A stretch of DNA of 29,924 nucleotides from a virus. Where the stretch lies: the IMG/VR virus record IMGVR_UViG_3300027980_000085, positions 1 through 29,924 of that record. One strand, written 5' to 3'. Each line of letters opens with the position of its first letter. The stretch's first letter is position 1. This document shows positions 5,367 through 12,506 of the stretch, piece after piece. A program made the translations under genes and the position numbers. A model generated the notes under the pieces. It searched no databases. It worked only from the letters and a program-made list of their open reading frames with translations, and was not told the origin of the DNA.

Positions 5367-5618
5367 TTATCGAATGGTTGCAACCTTGCGCAGTAGTGCC
5401 ATAAGTGCTCCCCATACCGCCCATATTGATCCTCCAAGAGTTCCTATTAGTGGGACAAGTGTTACGAAATTATCAACAGTTATTTCTAGGTTGAAAACAG
5501 TAACAAGAAACCAAACAATAGCACCAGACCCTGCGAGTAATACTCCCTTGATCCTATTTGATACCTCTTCAGGTGATGCTGAACTTGCAGCCCACCCTTT
5601 TAGTCGTTTATTTTCCAT
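5367..5618 (-). CDS. Holin-like two-span membrane protein
   Basis: The 83-residue protein has a charged N-terminus, then two hydrophobic helices at about residues 25-43 (VLLAGSGAIVWFLVTVFNL) and 52-75 (VTLVPLIGTLGGSIWAVWGALMAL). It ends in a short basic tail, the layout of small phage holins. It sits between two peptidoglycan hydrolase genes, which strongly supports a role in permeabilising the inner membrane for endolysin release. A TATAAT lies eight bases upstream of the ATG, and no Shine-Dalgarno is present. Its TAA stop is in the same frame as the downstream lysozyme ORF, so read-through would fuse them. Confidence 0.8.
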   Translation of the reverse strand: MENKRLKGWAASSASPEEVSNRIKGVLLAGSGAIVWFLVTVFNLEITVDNFVTLVPLIGTLGGSIWAVWGALMALLRKVATIR

Positions 5619-5626
5619 ATATGAGT

Positions 5627-5632
5627 ATTATA
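5627..5632 (-). promoter_or_regulatory. -10 box close to the holin start
   Basis: A perfect TATAAT (read on the minus strand, 5632-5627) lies eight bases before the holin ATG and includes the TAA stop of the upstream gene. The transcript would have a leader of zero to three bases. There is no clear -35, so this is moderate evidence only. Confidence 0.4.
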
Positions 5633-6155
5633 CCTTAATTCTAAAGATGTGTGTATCTAAATCACCTCTCACTTCATAGCGTTGATACCATGTTTCATGT
5701 GTAAACGAAGCATCCCATAACGAAGTATATGAGTTGTTTGACATAATGTTGTGATTCCCAAGGATACCAACGTGTCCTCTAATCCTTCCATTACCTGAAC
5801 CTGTAGGACATAGGATAATGTCCCCAGGTTGTCCTTTTGATACCTCCTCAAATCTATCATCTTTACGTAGAGCATCTAGGAATATCCACGTTGCAAGGAT
5901 AGGTGTTTTACCTCCCACATAGAAGCCAAAAGCCTTTTTAATAACTCCCTCCAGGCTCTCCACGCAAGCTACCTCGTCATCTGCAAGGTCTTGTGGAGAC
6001 ATCTCCTTACCAAGACTATCAACTGACACTTTATACAGTATCTCTCTAGCTGTGGGTTCTACAACAGGAGGTTTAGGAGGTGCCATTGGCTCCTCTACTT
6101 GCTCCTCCCAACCGAGTATTTTGCTAAGCCATTTAATTATTTGTTCCAAAAACAT
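5628..6155 (-). CDS. NlpC/P60-like peptidoglycan hydrolase (endolysin candidate)
   Basis: From the ATG at 6155 the protein has 175 residues; an upstream ATG at 6197 would add 14 but overlaps the previous gene by 65 bases. The N-terminus is an amphipathic or hydrophobic helix (MFLEQIIKWLSKILGW). A Pro-rich linker follows, then a domain with the papain-like pattern: Cys in DEVACVESLEGV (residue 64 from this start), His in RIRGHVGILG (128), and a downstream Asn-rich strand (NHNIMSNNS). The GDIILCPTGSG segment before the His is typical of NlpC/P60 or CHAP hydrolases, which cut peptide bonds in peptidoglycan. It lies between the cysteine peptidase and the holin. Confidence 0.75.
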   Translation of the reverse strand: MFLEQIIKWLSKILGWEEQVEEPMAPPKPPVVEPTAREILYKVSVDSLGKEMSPQDLADDEVACVESLEGVIKKAFGFYVGGKTPILATWIFLDALRKDDRFEEVSKGQPGDIILCPTGSGNGRIRGHVGILGNHNIMSNNSYTSLWDASFTHETWYQRYEVRGDLDTHIFRIKV

Positions 6156-6933
6156 ATTTTTCAAGCCAACTGATAAACTTTTGCCAAGGACTCTCATTTA
6201 CAATCTGACGGTCAAGTGTGTATCGCATAGCCACCTGGAACTTTGTGTCCCATTTTACCTTTTTAATATGAGTACTTTCATCAAAGTGTGATGGATAGCT
6301 ATCGTATACCAGCCAGTATTCGCCCTCTTTATATCCTATAAGGGTAGTCCAGTGTGAGTCCTGCCAACCCTCAGGCTTGTAGTACATTCCATCCTCTCCT
6401 GGCATCAGTGCTACAGAAATACACAATGGAGAGTACATAAGTGCATTCATTAGGTTTACGTCATTTGTGTTTGTTATGAAGTCATACCCGAAGCTCCACT
6501 CTGCACCTCTACCTAGTGCTAGGAGTTGTAATCTCTTTGGTACTTCTGCATAGAAATCTTCTACTGTTTTAATACTCTCATCAAACGGCCACTCATGCTC
6601 GTACACACTCCACTTCTTTCGCAATGTCTCAGCAGGTGCCTTAGGGTAGTTTCCTTTTTTTGGGTCTGTGCCTGAGAGTTTGTTGAGGAACCTATCACTA
6701 AAGTTGAGAGCGCGACCAAACTTCCTAAGTGTTAGAATCTCCAACATGTTAAGCGTACCGAATCCAGTACACCCGTTAGTTTCAAAGCTATCTCGATACT
6801 GTCGTTCTGCCTCTGGTATAAAATCTATCCATTGCCCATTAGGTTGTAGGATTTCTCCTTTGAGTTGTGTTTCACTTCCAAAGATATAGTCCTCAGGGTC
6901 AAGAGGTTTCAATATTAGCCCACGATTGTGCAT
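6133..6933 (-). CDS. Papain-like cysteine peptidase (phage)
   Basis: The protein has 266 residues from the ATG at 6933, chosen because it follows the upstream stop by two bases (TAG-AA-ATG); an ATG at 6948 would add five residues. The active-site Cys is in ETNGCTGFGTLN (residue 55). The His is in WQDSHWTTLIGYK (194), and an Asp in YWLVYDSYPSH (211) sits where papain-like enzymes have the third residue. The opening, GLILKPLDPEDYIFGS, looks like a conserved leader arm. The substrate may be a virion protein, host protein or cross-bridge peptide. Its place in the lysis region is unusual for a peptidase of this size. The ending (FISWLEKYVFGTNN) resembles a membrane-associated helix. Confidence 0.78.
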   Translation of the reverse strand: MHNRGLILKPLDPEDYIFGSETQLKGEILQPNGQWIDFIPEAERQYRDSFETNGCTGFGTLNMLEILTLRKFGRALNFSDRFLNKLSGTDPKKGNYPKAPAETLRKKWSVYEHEWPFDESIKTVEDFYAEVPKRLQLLALGRGAEWSFGYDFITNTNDVNLMNALMYSPLCISVALMPGEDGMYYKPEGWQDSHWTTLIGYKEGEYWLVYDSYPSHFDESTHIKKVKWDTKFQVAMRYTLDRQIVNESPWQKFISWLEKYVFGTNN

Positions 6934-6935
6934 TT

Positions 6936-7304
6936 CTATATTTTGCATAGTTCTTTTCGTTTATTAGCTTCTGCTCGTAATGCCTTATCAATAGAACCAG
7001 CTTTTACAAGCTCCTCTGTAGTAACTCCAAGCTCCTCTAGTTTTGCGATACCTGCCTCCTGCCATTCCTCTGACGTTCCAACAGACACATCAATAGTAAG
7101 CTCATCTCCAAGCCGATTCTGTAGGTATATGTTTTCTGAGAGTAGCTTTTTCTTTGATACCTTTTCTTTTTTTAGCTTACGTTCTGCTCCGAGTAGTTGG
7201 TCTTGTGCTCCTGATAGTCGAGCATCATGCTGTGGCGTTGCTAGTGCGATACCTGACACAAACGCTAGGACTATAAGAGGTAGTGTGTAAAAGATTTGTT
7301 TCAT
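6936..7304 (-). CDS. Exported coiled-coil protein of the lysis region (spanin-like?)
   Basis: The 122-residue product begins with a Sec signal or anchor (MKQIFYTLPLIVLAFVSGIALA) with a plausible cleavage site at ALA-T. This is followed by a charged coiled coil (LLGAERKLKKEKVSKKKLLSEN) and an acidic helical C-terminus with one Cys near the end (ELCKI). Small exported coiled-coil proteins next to holins and endolysins are often inner-membrane spanins. A partner outer-membrane lipoprotein is not seen, so that reading is tentative. The start follows the preceding 25-codon ORF by two bases (TAA-AT-ATG). Confidence 0.65.
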   Translation of the reverse strand: MKQIFYTLPLIVLAFVSGIALATPQHDARLSGAQDQLLGAERKLKKEKVSKKKLLSENIYLQNRLGDELTIDVSVGTSEEWQEAGIAKLEELGVTTEELVKAGSIDKALRAEANKRKELCKI

Positions 7305-7306
7305 AT

Positions 7307-7384
7307 TTATATTTTATCACGACAGTATGCACAAATACCACATTGTATGCTTCCTTCTGTTGCTGGTTGAAATGGATGAGACAT
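7307..7384 (-). CDS. 25-residue CxxCxxC peptide
   Basis: The ORF fills the gap between two genes and is joined to both by the junction style of this genome: TAA-T-ATG upstream and TAA-AT-ATG downstream. It begins MSHPFQPA and ends with CGICAYCRDKI, so a His and three Cys could bind a metal ion. Similar H-x-F...CGxC micro-proteins occur in many phages, in my recollection, with no known role. The chain of junctions is the main reason to accept it despite its size. Confidence 0.55.
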   Translation of the reverse strand: MSHPFQPATEGSIQCGICAYCRDKI

Positions 7385-7385
7385 A

Positions 7386-7721
7386 TTATGGGAAGTGAGA
7401 GAAGCGGTCGTTGGGGTGTCGTGCTGAGTATCCACATCCCGTCAATTTACCAATCATACTTACTGCCATCATTAAAGTTACGGCACTAAGGAAATTGAGT
7501 ATGTCCCACACATTCTTATTTGCGAACTCTCCCGTTATCATTTGTATAAATGTCTGATATATGTAGATTGCTGAGACAATACACACAAAAAGGAAGAATA
7601 TACGCCCCTTTGTAAGTGATTGTTTACGTGAATACCACAGCGCAGTCAGGGCGTGTGCAAAAGCACCAAGCATAAATATCGCCCCGATTGTGTCTATGAT
7701 TATGTCTGATTGTTCTACCAT
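7386..7721 (-). CDS. Three-span membrane protein, holin-like candidate
   Basis: The 111-residue protein has three hydrophobic stretches at about residues 8-29, 40-60 and 73-92, with basic loops (SRKQSLTKGR between the first two). It ends in a short soluble tail with one Cys and HPNDRFSHF. Position between another membrane protein and the exported coiled-coil gene, in the lysis region, suggests a holin, antiholin or other membrane-active protein. It starts at a TAG-T-ATG junction with the upstream gene. Confidence 0.65.
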   Translation of the reverse strand: MVEQSDIIIDTIGAIFMLGAFAHALTALWYSRKQSLTKGRIFFLFVCIVSAIYIYQTFIQMITGEFANKNVWDILNFLSAVTLMMAVSMIGKLTGCGYSARHPNDRFSHFP

Positions 7722-7722
7722 A

Positions 7723-8040
7723 CTATTTATCTAGCAATTTCTTTCTTAATAATGACATACCCTTTAGTTCGATTAGGTTGAGTATCTGATATACCAAAAA
7801 ACCAGATATAAGGATAATTCCATCCCGATACTCAAAATCTAATGAGAGGAAACTTCCTAATACCTGCCCTATAAAGATACCGAGCACTAGGTTTATTGCG
7901 AAAATTGGTAGGTTAAATTGCTTTGCGTCATCACGTACTATCTCGTACAGATAATGCACCACACTACCAAACGCCCCGTAGAAACCAGCTACGATTGCTG
8001 TGATAACTCCGTCTGGTAGTTGTGGGAAATCTGGGGACAT
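7723..8040 (-). CDS. Three-span holin-like membrane protein
   Basis: The 105-residue protein has hydrophobic segments at about 11-32, 45-65 and 72-91 and a strongly basic C-terminus (LLRKKLLDK), the class I holin layout. The sequence between TM1 and TM2 (EIVRDDAKQFNLP) is charged. Together with genes 7386 and 5367 the operon holds three small membrane proteins, so holin and antiholin roles may be divided among them. The start lies two bases after the upstream stop (TAA-TT-ATG). Confidence 0.68.
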   Translation of the reverse strand: MSPDFPQLPDGVITAIVAGFYGAFGSVVHYLYEIVRDDAKQFNLPIFAINLVLGIFIGQVLGSFLSLDFEYRDGIILISGFLVYQILNLIELKGMSLLRKKLLDK

Positions 8041-8042
8041 AA

Positions 8043-9041
8043 TTAAAAAGTTGAACCAATCATGGCTGCTGCTCCTGCGTTAGAGGTTGCTACTGCAGCA
8101 GGAGCGATAAGTAATCCTGTTAAATAACTATCACCACCCGTTACAGTCATGCTAAGCGTTTCGCTTCCAGTTCCACCTAGTGAAGCGTTGGTGTCCGCAA
8201 GACCCAGAGAGTTTGATACTGCACGAATATCAAGTGTGCCGTCTGTTGGCGCTGCGTCTGTATTTCTAAAGAGAGCAACGCCCCATGTGTCTGAAACGGT
8301 TGAAGTTATGCTGATTGAAGGCGTTGTCCCTGTTAATCCTTCTCCTTTACCGCTTGCGTCAATAGGAGTTGTTTGGTCGACTCCAGTGTATGAGGCACAC
8401 GTACCACGAATGGTGGCTGAACTAGAAAGAGACATAACTACATTATTTGAGCCTGTCGCAGGAGCAACAAGTCTCCACCACCTATGAATACGTGAAGCAT
8501 CATCGGTCATTGACACACCAGAGCTTGTCATTGAAACACCATTGTAAGTTACTCCAGTTACCGTGGTATCAGATATTGAACCACACAAAAGGAGTGTGTT
8601 ATCTATTGCTCCATTTGTATGAGAAAAAGTAATAGACGTTGCAGTAATCTGTTGAATATCTGTAAACCCATCACGTGCTATTGCTGCCCTAGCCACTTTC
8701 CCTGAAATAAAAGAGCGAAACTCGTTTCTTTTTGGATTATCTTTTTTACCATCAACAAGCCCCATTCTATGATATTGAGCATCAGGTATTTGTTCATAAA
8801 CGTATTCATTCCTTGCATTTTTAAATACTGCAACAGAAACAACTCCGTTCTTATCTTTGTCTTTAAAAAATAGAGAAGATTCCTCTGGTGTTGTTGTGGC
8901 ACTCTCATTAGAAATAAACTGGTCTCCATACGGTATTTGATATGCGAATTGCCACTCCATGTCTTCTGGTAGAATCGGAGCACTTACACCACCAACAAGC
9001 AGCGTTCCTGCAATTCCGATTGTGGCGATAGTTTTCTTCAT
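8043..9041 (-). CDS. Exported virion/fibre-associated protein
   Basis: The frame extends upstream, but the ATG at 9041 is right. It follows the previous stop by one base (TAA-T-ATG) and begins a Sec signal peptide (MKKTIATIGIAGTLLVGGVSA). The mature part has an N-terminal region with EDMEWQFAYQIPYGDQF, then from about residue 125 a long Ser/Thr/Gly-rich beta region (DTTVTGVTYNGVSMT, DDASRIHRWWRLV) resembling phage tail and surface beta-sandwich proteins. Two cysteines (LLLCGS and RGTCAS) could form a disulfide after export. It probably contributes to adsorption or to altering the host surface; the specific role is unknown. Confidence 0.65.
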   Translation of the reverse strand: MKKTIATIGIAGTLLVGGVSAPILPEDMEWQFAYQIPYGDQFISNESATTTPEESSLFFKDKDKNGVVSVAVFKNARNEYVYEQIPDAQYHRMGLVDGKKDNPKRNEFRSFISGKVARAAIARDGFTDIQQITATSITFSHTNGAIDNTLLLCGSISDTTVTGVTYNGVSMTSSGVSMTDDASRIHRWWRLVAPATGSNNVVMSLSSSATIRGTCASYTGVDQTTPIDASGKGEGLTGTTPSISITSTVSDTWGVALFRNTDAAPTDGTLDIRAVSNSLGLADTNASLGGTGSETLSMTVTGGDSYLTGLLIAPAAVATSNAGAAAMIGSTF

Positions 9042-9042
9042 A

Positions 9043-11256
9043 TTAGTCGGCGAAACGGGCGTGAATTGTGGCAGTACTTGTTGCTGCCCAGAAAGTGATA
9101 ATGTCAGTTGAACCTGCTGCGGTATCAAGTGTTGGTGTCCCTGCACTTCCAAAGGTTACTGCGGCAGGGTAGGCAAGTGTGCGGCTTCCTGTAGCGTCTT
9201 GTGTTACTGCAAGAGTAATCTTCTGTCCCACTACAAGGTTAGAGAACGCAAGAGTACGGTTTCCTCCAAGTGTTACGGTGTGGTTGTTACCAACAGAAGC
9301 GTCAATGGTTACAGTTGCACCATCTGTAACAGTTCCTGTTGCTGTTCTAGCTCCTCCGTTGATGTCGAGAGTTGAAGCAGGTGTTGAAGTACCAATACCT
9401 ACGCTTCCAGCAATACTTCCCTCAAGCCCAACAGTAAGATACGGATTTGTACCAATTGTGGCTCCTGCTCCAATCTGAAATGCGTTTGCATCCTTATGGT
9501 TTGCAAGCCATCCGTATGTCCCTGCATCTCCTGGCGTGAAAATAAATCCATAATCGCTACCACCACCAAATCCTCCAACCTGCACATTTCCATCACGAAC
9601 ATCTAACCTTTGTTGTGGACTCGCAGTACCAATACCTACGTTTCCAGTTGCATCTGTTTGAAGAAGAAGGTCTCCAGAACCTTTGGCATTTATTATAAGG
9701 TCGGTATTAGCGGTAGTACCTATTTTGCGAATCTCATTCCACCCCAAAGCAATACCTTGCGCAAGGTTGTTTGCCCGTACAGCGAATATGTTTGTTCCTT
9801 GAGCATTGTCGTCAGACAAAATTGAAAGTTTTTCTGCAGGCGCATCAGTACCAATACCTACGTTTCCTGAAGAATCAATGAAAAGTGCTTCATTCGTAAT
9901 ACCTGAACCGTAACTGTTGCTTGTTCCAAAAGAAAGATTTGACCCTCCTCCATCATACATGGCTGCAATACGCACATTTGCAGATGCATTAGAGTCATCA
10001 TACGCTCCTTCAATGAGAGATACGTAGTTCCCAGAAGTGTAATCTGTCTGCGTCACCCGCACCCCCTCTCCGTTTGTTGTTCCTGTAAAGGTGCTCCCCA
10101 ACTTATTTGTCGTGTTTATCTCAAGAAGTGTACTTGGCGTAGTGTCTCCAATACCTACGTTTCCAGAGGAGTCTACAATAAGCGAATTGTCAGGTGCGGT
10201 TGCTTCAATAAAGAATGGTGTGGTACCTCCTGTTTCATCTTTAAACTGCAGACGGTCTCCACTTCCTCCGTTGTTCCCCCAAGACCATGTCTGTGCGTCA
10301 TTTTGTAAAAAGAATCGCGCATTTGAGTTTACACCTGTTGATTCAAAGCGACCTACTGAACCCGTTGAAGACTGTACGTGAAGTGGTGTATTAGGTGATA
10401 CTGTACCGATACCTAGACGATTATTTGCATCATCCCAGAAGAAGTTAGTGTTGTCCTGTGTGAGAATAGAACCGTTAGAAAAGGGAATTGAGCCTGCGGT
10501 AAATGATGTGCTTCCCGTTCCCCCGTTTCCCACAGGAAGGGTTCCTGTTACGTCTGCGGTTAGGTCTACGCTTGCACAAGTGGCAATACCTAGTGCTGAC
10601 AATGCTCGTACAAATTGGTTCGTACAAGTAGTTCCTGCGTATTCTGCAACTGTACCGTCTGCCTCAGCTTGTAAGAGTGCTGAGGTAAGCCCCGTAGCCA
10701 CCACAGACGCATTAAGGCGTGCAGCACCATCTACTTCAAAGTCCCCATCTACTTTAAGGTTGTGTGCGATTGTACTTGTTCCTGTACCATTTGAGAGTGT
10801 TAAATTAGCCCCGTCATAAACAAACTCTGTATCTGATGACAATGTATCTGCTGATGTAGTAAATAACACAGTGTTTGTTCCACCGAATGTAGTAACCCCT
10901 GTCCCTCCGTTAGCGATTGGGAGAACGCCTGTAATGTCCGCTGTGAGGTCTATAAGGGCTGTTGCAACAACTCCTGCGGTTGCCTTCAAGAATCCTGAAA
11001 GTGATCCTATTGTTAGGTTACTTGTGAAAAGATTCGTACTTGTAGCGTTTGTAGTTGTACCGTTTGTAGCAGTAAAATTAGGGAATGTAGAATCCTGTGT
11101 GGTTGAGGTTGCCGTAAAGATGTTTCCCTTTACCGTATCAAGAATATAAATAGGATTAATCTCTCCAACTGTTGATCGATCCCAAGGTACAGATATAGCA
11201 AGAGCACTTGAAGGAAGTGCTGCAAGGATCAAAAGTGAGATAAGTATTTTTTTCAT
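9043..11256 (-). CDS. Large tail-fibre-like protein with signal peptide and VGIGT repeats
   Basis: The product has 737 residues from the ATG at 11256, which follows the upstream stop by one base (TAA-T-ATG) and begins MKKILISLLILAALPSSALA, a full Sec signal peptide. The mature part is repetitive. Two copies of a TAD-TG-LP-NGGTG module occur (encoded near 10889-10951 and 10507-10565), and five of a GN-VGIGT-SP-LL type motif (encoded near 10402, 10150, 9850, 9630 and 9390) of the kind found in phage fibres and fibre-tip proteins. The C-terminus (about the last 100 residues) has a TVTLGGNRTLAFSN beta-sandwich typical of phage receptor-binding ends. It has only two Cys, 20 residues apart. It is likely the host-recognition fibre; a signal peptide on such a protein is odd. 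Confidence 0.75.
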   Translation of the reverse strand: MKKILISLLILAALPSSALAISVPWDRSTVGEINPIYILDTVKGNIFTATSTTQDSTFPNFTATNGTTTNATSTNLFTSNLTIGSLSGFLKATAGVVATALIDLTADITGVLPIANGGTGVTTFGGTNTVLFTTSADTLSSDTEFVYDGANLTLSNGTGTSTIAHNLKVDGDFEVDGAARLNASVVATGLTSALLQAEADGTVAEYAGTTCTNQFVRALSALGIATCASVDLTADVTGTLPVGNGGTGSTSFTAGSIPFSNGSILTQDNTNFFWDDANNRLGIGTVSPNTPLHVQSSTGSVGRFESTGVNSNARFFLQNDAQTWSWGNNGGSGDRLQFKDETGGTTPFFIEATAPDNSLIVDSSGNVGIGDTTPSTLLEINTTNKLGSTFTGTTNGEGVRVTQTDYTSGNYVSLIEGAYDDSNASANVRIAAMYDGGGSNLSFGTSNSYGSGITNEALFIDSSGNVGIGTDAPAEKLSILSDDNAQGTNIFAVRANNLAQGIALGWNEIRKIGTTANTDLIINAKGSGDLLLQTDATGNVGIGTASPQQRLDVRDGNVQVGGFGGGSDYGFIFTPGDAGTYGWLANHKDANAFQIGAGATIGTNPYLTVGLEGSIAGSVGIGTSTPASTLDINGGARTATGTVTDGATVTIDASVGNNHTVTLGGNRTLAFSNLVVGQKITLAVTQDATGSRTLAYPAAVTFGSAGTPTLDTAAGSTDIITFWAATSTATIHARFAD

Positions 11257-11257
11257 A

Positions 11258-12118
11258 TTATGCGTTATAGAAACTTGTAATTGATTGGGTCGGTGGAGTA
11301 AGTGCATCAACCTCAATAGTACCTGCAGTATATGTGTACCCATATCCATCAGTGCGCATTAGTCCATCAATAAGAACAAACAAAGGCTCATTCGATACTG
11401 TGTATGTGGTATTAGATCCATCAACAACTCCAACCGGAGTCTCCTTTGCGAATCCAGCACTTGTTGCTGATACAGTGTATCCTCCATCAGATTTTTGAGT
11501 AAGTGTTACGTTGCTCCCGGCAGTTAATGACGGTACTCCGGATCCACTGAGATATCTTCCTCCTTTTGCTTCACCAATCTGGCTTGCAAGCACCCGGAGG
11601 TTATCAGCAAGTCCTGGAATATCTTCAATAGTTAGCAGCCTCCTATCTTTTATAAGATCAACAACATCTTTTGGATCAAGCTCTTCTGCATCCTTTCCAT
11701 CCTCCGGAGTAGGAATAAGCTCAAGTACTTCAGATGCAATGTATTTAATATCTTCATCTGTAAAATAATCGACACCCCGGATCGGTGTCTCACCGTCTTT
11801 TGGTTTAGGGATCTGACTCAGAACATTGTTCACTATCAAATCAATATCCTCTTTTACAAAGTAATCCACACCCTTGATCGGCTTGTAAAATGGATCTCCA
11901 CGCTCTCCTTTCTCTCCCTTGGGACCTTGAGGTCCACGCTGTATTTTTTCTATTCTCTCTAACTCTGAAAGGGCTTTGTTAAGCGCGATTTCAGTGTTTT
12001 TCTTTACTAAATTAAGTTGCTGTACGAGACGTACCACTTCATTTAAACCACCAAGATTAACCCCCTGCTGTCGCGGTACACGTATAGGAGATCGTACTGG
12101 TTTTTTAGGAGGTAGCAT
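11258..12118 (-). CDS. Tail fibre with collagen-like stalk
   Basis: The 286-residue protein has a basic N-terminus, a coiled coil at about residues 24-60, and a short collagen-like segment (GPQGPKGEKGERGDP, 62-76). Two copies of an R/K-GVDYF-x3-DI motif follow (82-92 and 114-124), then further helical hairpins. The C-terminal beta domain is of the receptor-binding type, with the TYTVSNEPLFVLIDGLM pattern common at phage fibre tips. Collagen-like stalks in phage fibres form trimers. No signal peptide is present, unlike the next gene. It is probably the stem or adaptor for the larger fibre at 9043-11256, to which it is joined by a TAA-T-ATG junction. Confidence 0.78.
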   Translation of the reverse strand: MLPPKKPVRSPIRVPRQQGVNLGGLNEVVRLVQQLNLVKKNTEIALNKALSELERIEKIQRGPQGPKGEKGERGDPFYKPIKGVDYFVKEDIDLIVNNVLSQIPKPKDGETPIRGVDYFTDEDIKYIASEVLELIPTPEDGKDAEELDPKDVVDLIKDRRLLTIEDIPGLADNLRVLASQIGEAKGGRYLSGSGVPSLTAGSNVTLTQKSDGGYTVSATSAGFAKETPVGVVDGSNTTYTVSNEPLFVLIDGLMRTDGYGYTYTAGTIEVDALTPPTQSITSFYNA

Positions 12119-12119
12119 A

Positions 12120-12148
12120 TTGACTTTCTTACCTAACGTGCATAGTAT
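12120..12148 (+). promoter_or_regulatory. Sigma70-type promoter for the inverted gene 12155
   Basis: TTGACT (12120-12125), a 17-base spacer and TAGTAT (12143-12148) form one of the best promoters in the window, on the strand opposite to the late operon. Only six bases lie between the -10 box and the ATG, predicting leaderless mRNA. The spacer shares CTAACGTGC with the promoter before 2153. Confidence 0.6.
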
Positions 12149-12154
12149 GTGTAC

Positions 12155-12286
12155 ATGACAGCAATACTTAACATCATAGGAATCCTATTTATTATAACAG
12201 GTTTAGTCGCTCTAGCTATAGTATTTCCACCAATGTGGATACTATATGCATTAGCAATGGGAGCATTTTTACTAAACCTTGGATAG
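12155..12286 (+). CDS. 43-residue double-span membrane protein on the opposite strand
   Basis: This small gene lies on the + strand in the middle of a long minus-strand operon and exactly fills the space between two minus-strand genes (the next minus stop is at 12289). It encodes 43 residues that are almost all hydrophobic, with probable membrane helices at about 4-23 (ILNIIGILFIITGLVALAIV) and 26-42. The PP at 25-26 breaks them. It has its own strong promoter six bases upstream. Independent control suggests expression at a different time from the virion genes, for example early superinfection exclusion or lysis timing, but no family is recognised. Confidence 0.62.
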   Translation: MTAILNIIGILFIITGLVALAIVFPPMWILYALAMGAFLLNLG

Positions 12287-12288
12287 TA

Positions 12289-12489
12289 CTATCGTCTGAA
12301 GTGAGGTTCGTAACTCTCCATTATTTCTTCTGTAGTATCAAGCGCAGACTCGAGAAGTTTTCCTTGTGGAGCTTTTCCTTCTTTTGCTATACGCTCTAGC
12401 ACCTCTAAGAATAGAGGGTTGTGGGGTCTTCTTCGCGCGAGGAACTTTGCATATTCCTCAGCTTCTTTTGTTCCGTTCATTATAGCCAT
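12289..12489 (-). CDS. 66-residue hypothetical protein
   Basis: The small helical protein opens MAIMNGTKEAEEYAKFLARRRPHNPLF and ends basic (HFRR). It could start at either of two ATGs (12489 or 12480). Located between the large internal virion protein and the fibre genes, it may be a minor virion or assembly protein. The sequence is charged, with no membrane segment. It starts 17 bases after the upstream stop with no Shine-Dalgarno. Confidence 0.65.
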   Translation of the reverse strand: MAIMNGTKEAEEYAKFLARRRPHNPLFLEVLERIAKEGKAPQGKLLESALDTTEEIMESYEPHFRR

Positions 12490-12506
12490 ACTACGTACAT
12501 GGTAAC

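Noticed and set aside
9042-9152. Upstream extension of the exported protein gene 8043-9041
   Set aside because: For the same reasons: the signal peptide begins at 9041 directly after the previous stop.
11257-11349. Upstream extension of the large fibre gene
   Set aside because: The extra 31 residues overlap the preceding gene in another frame, lack a signal peptide, and break the TAA-T-ATG junction; the real start is 11256.
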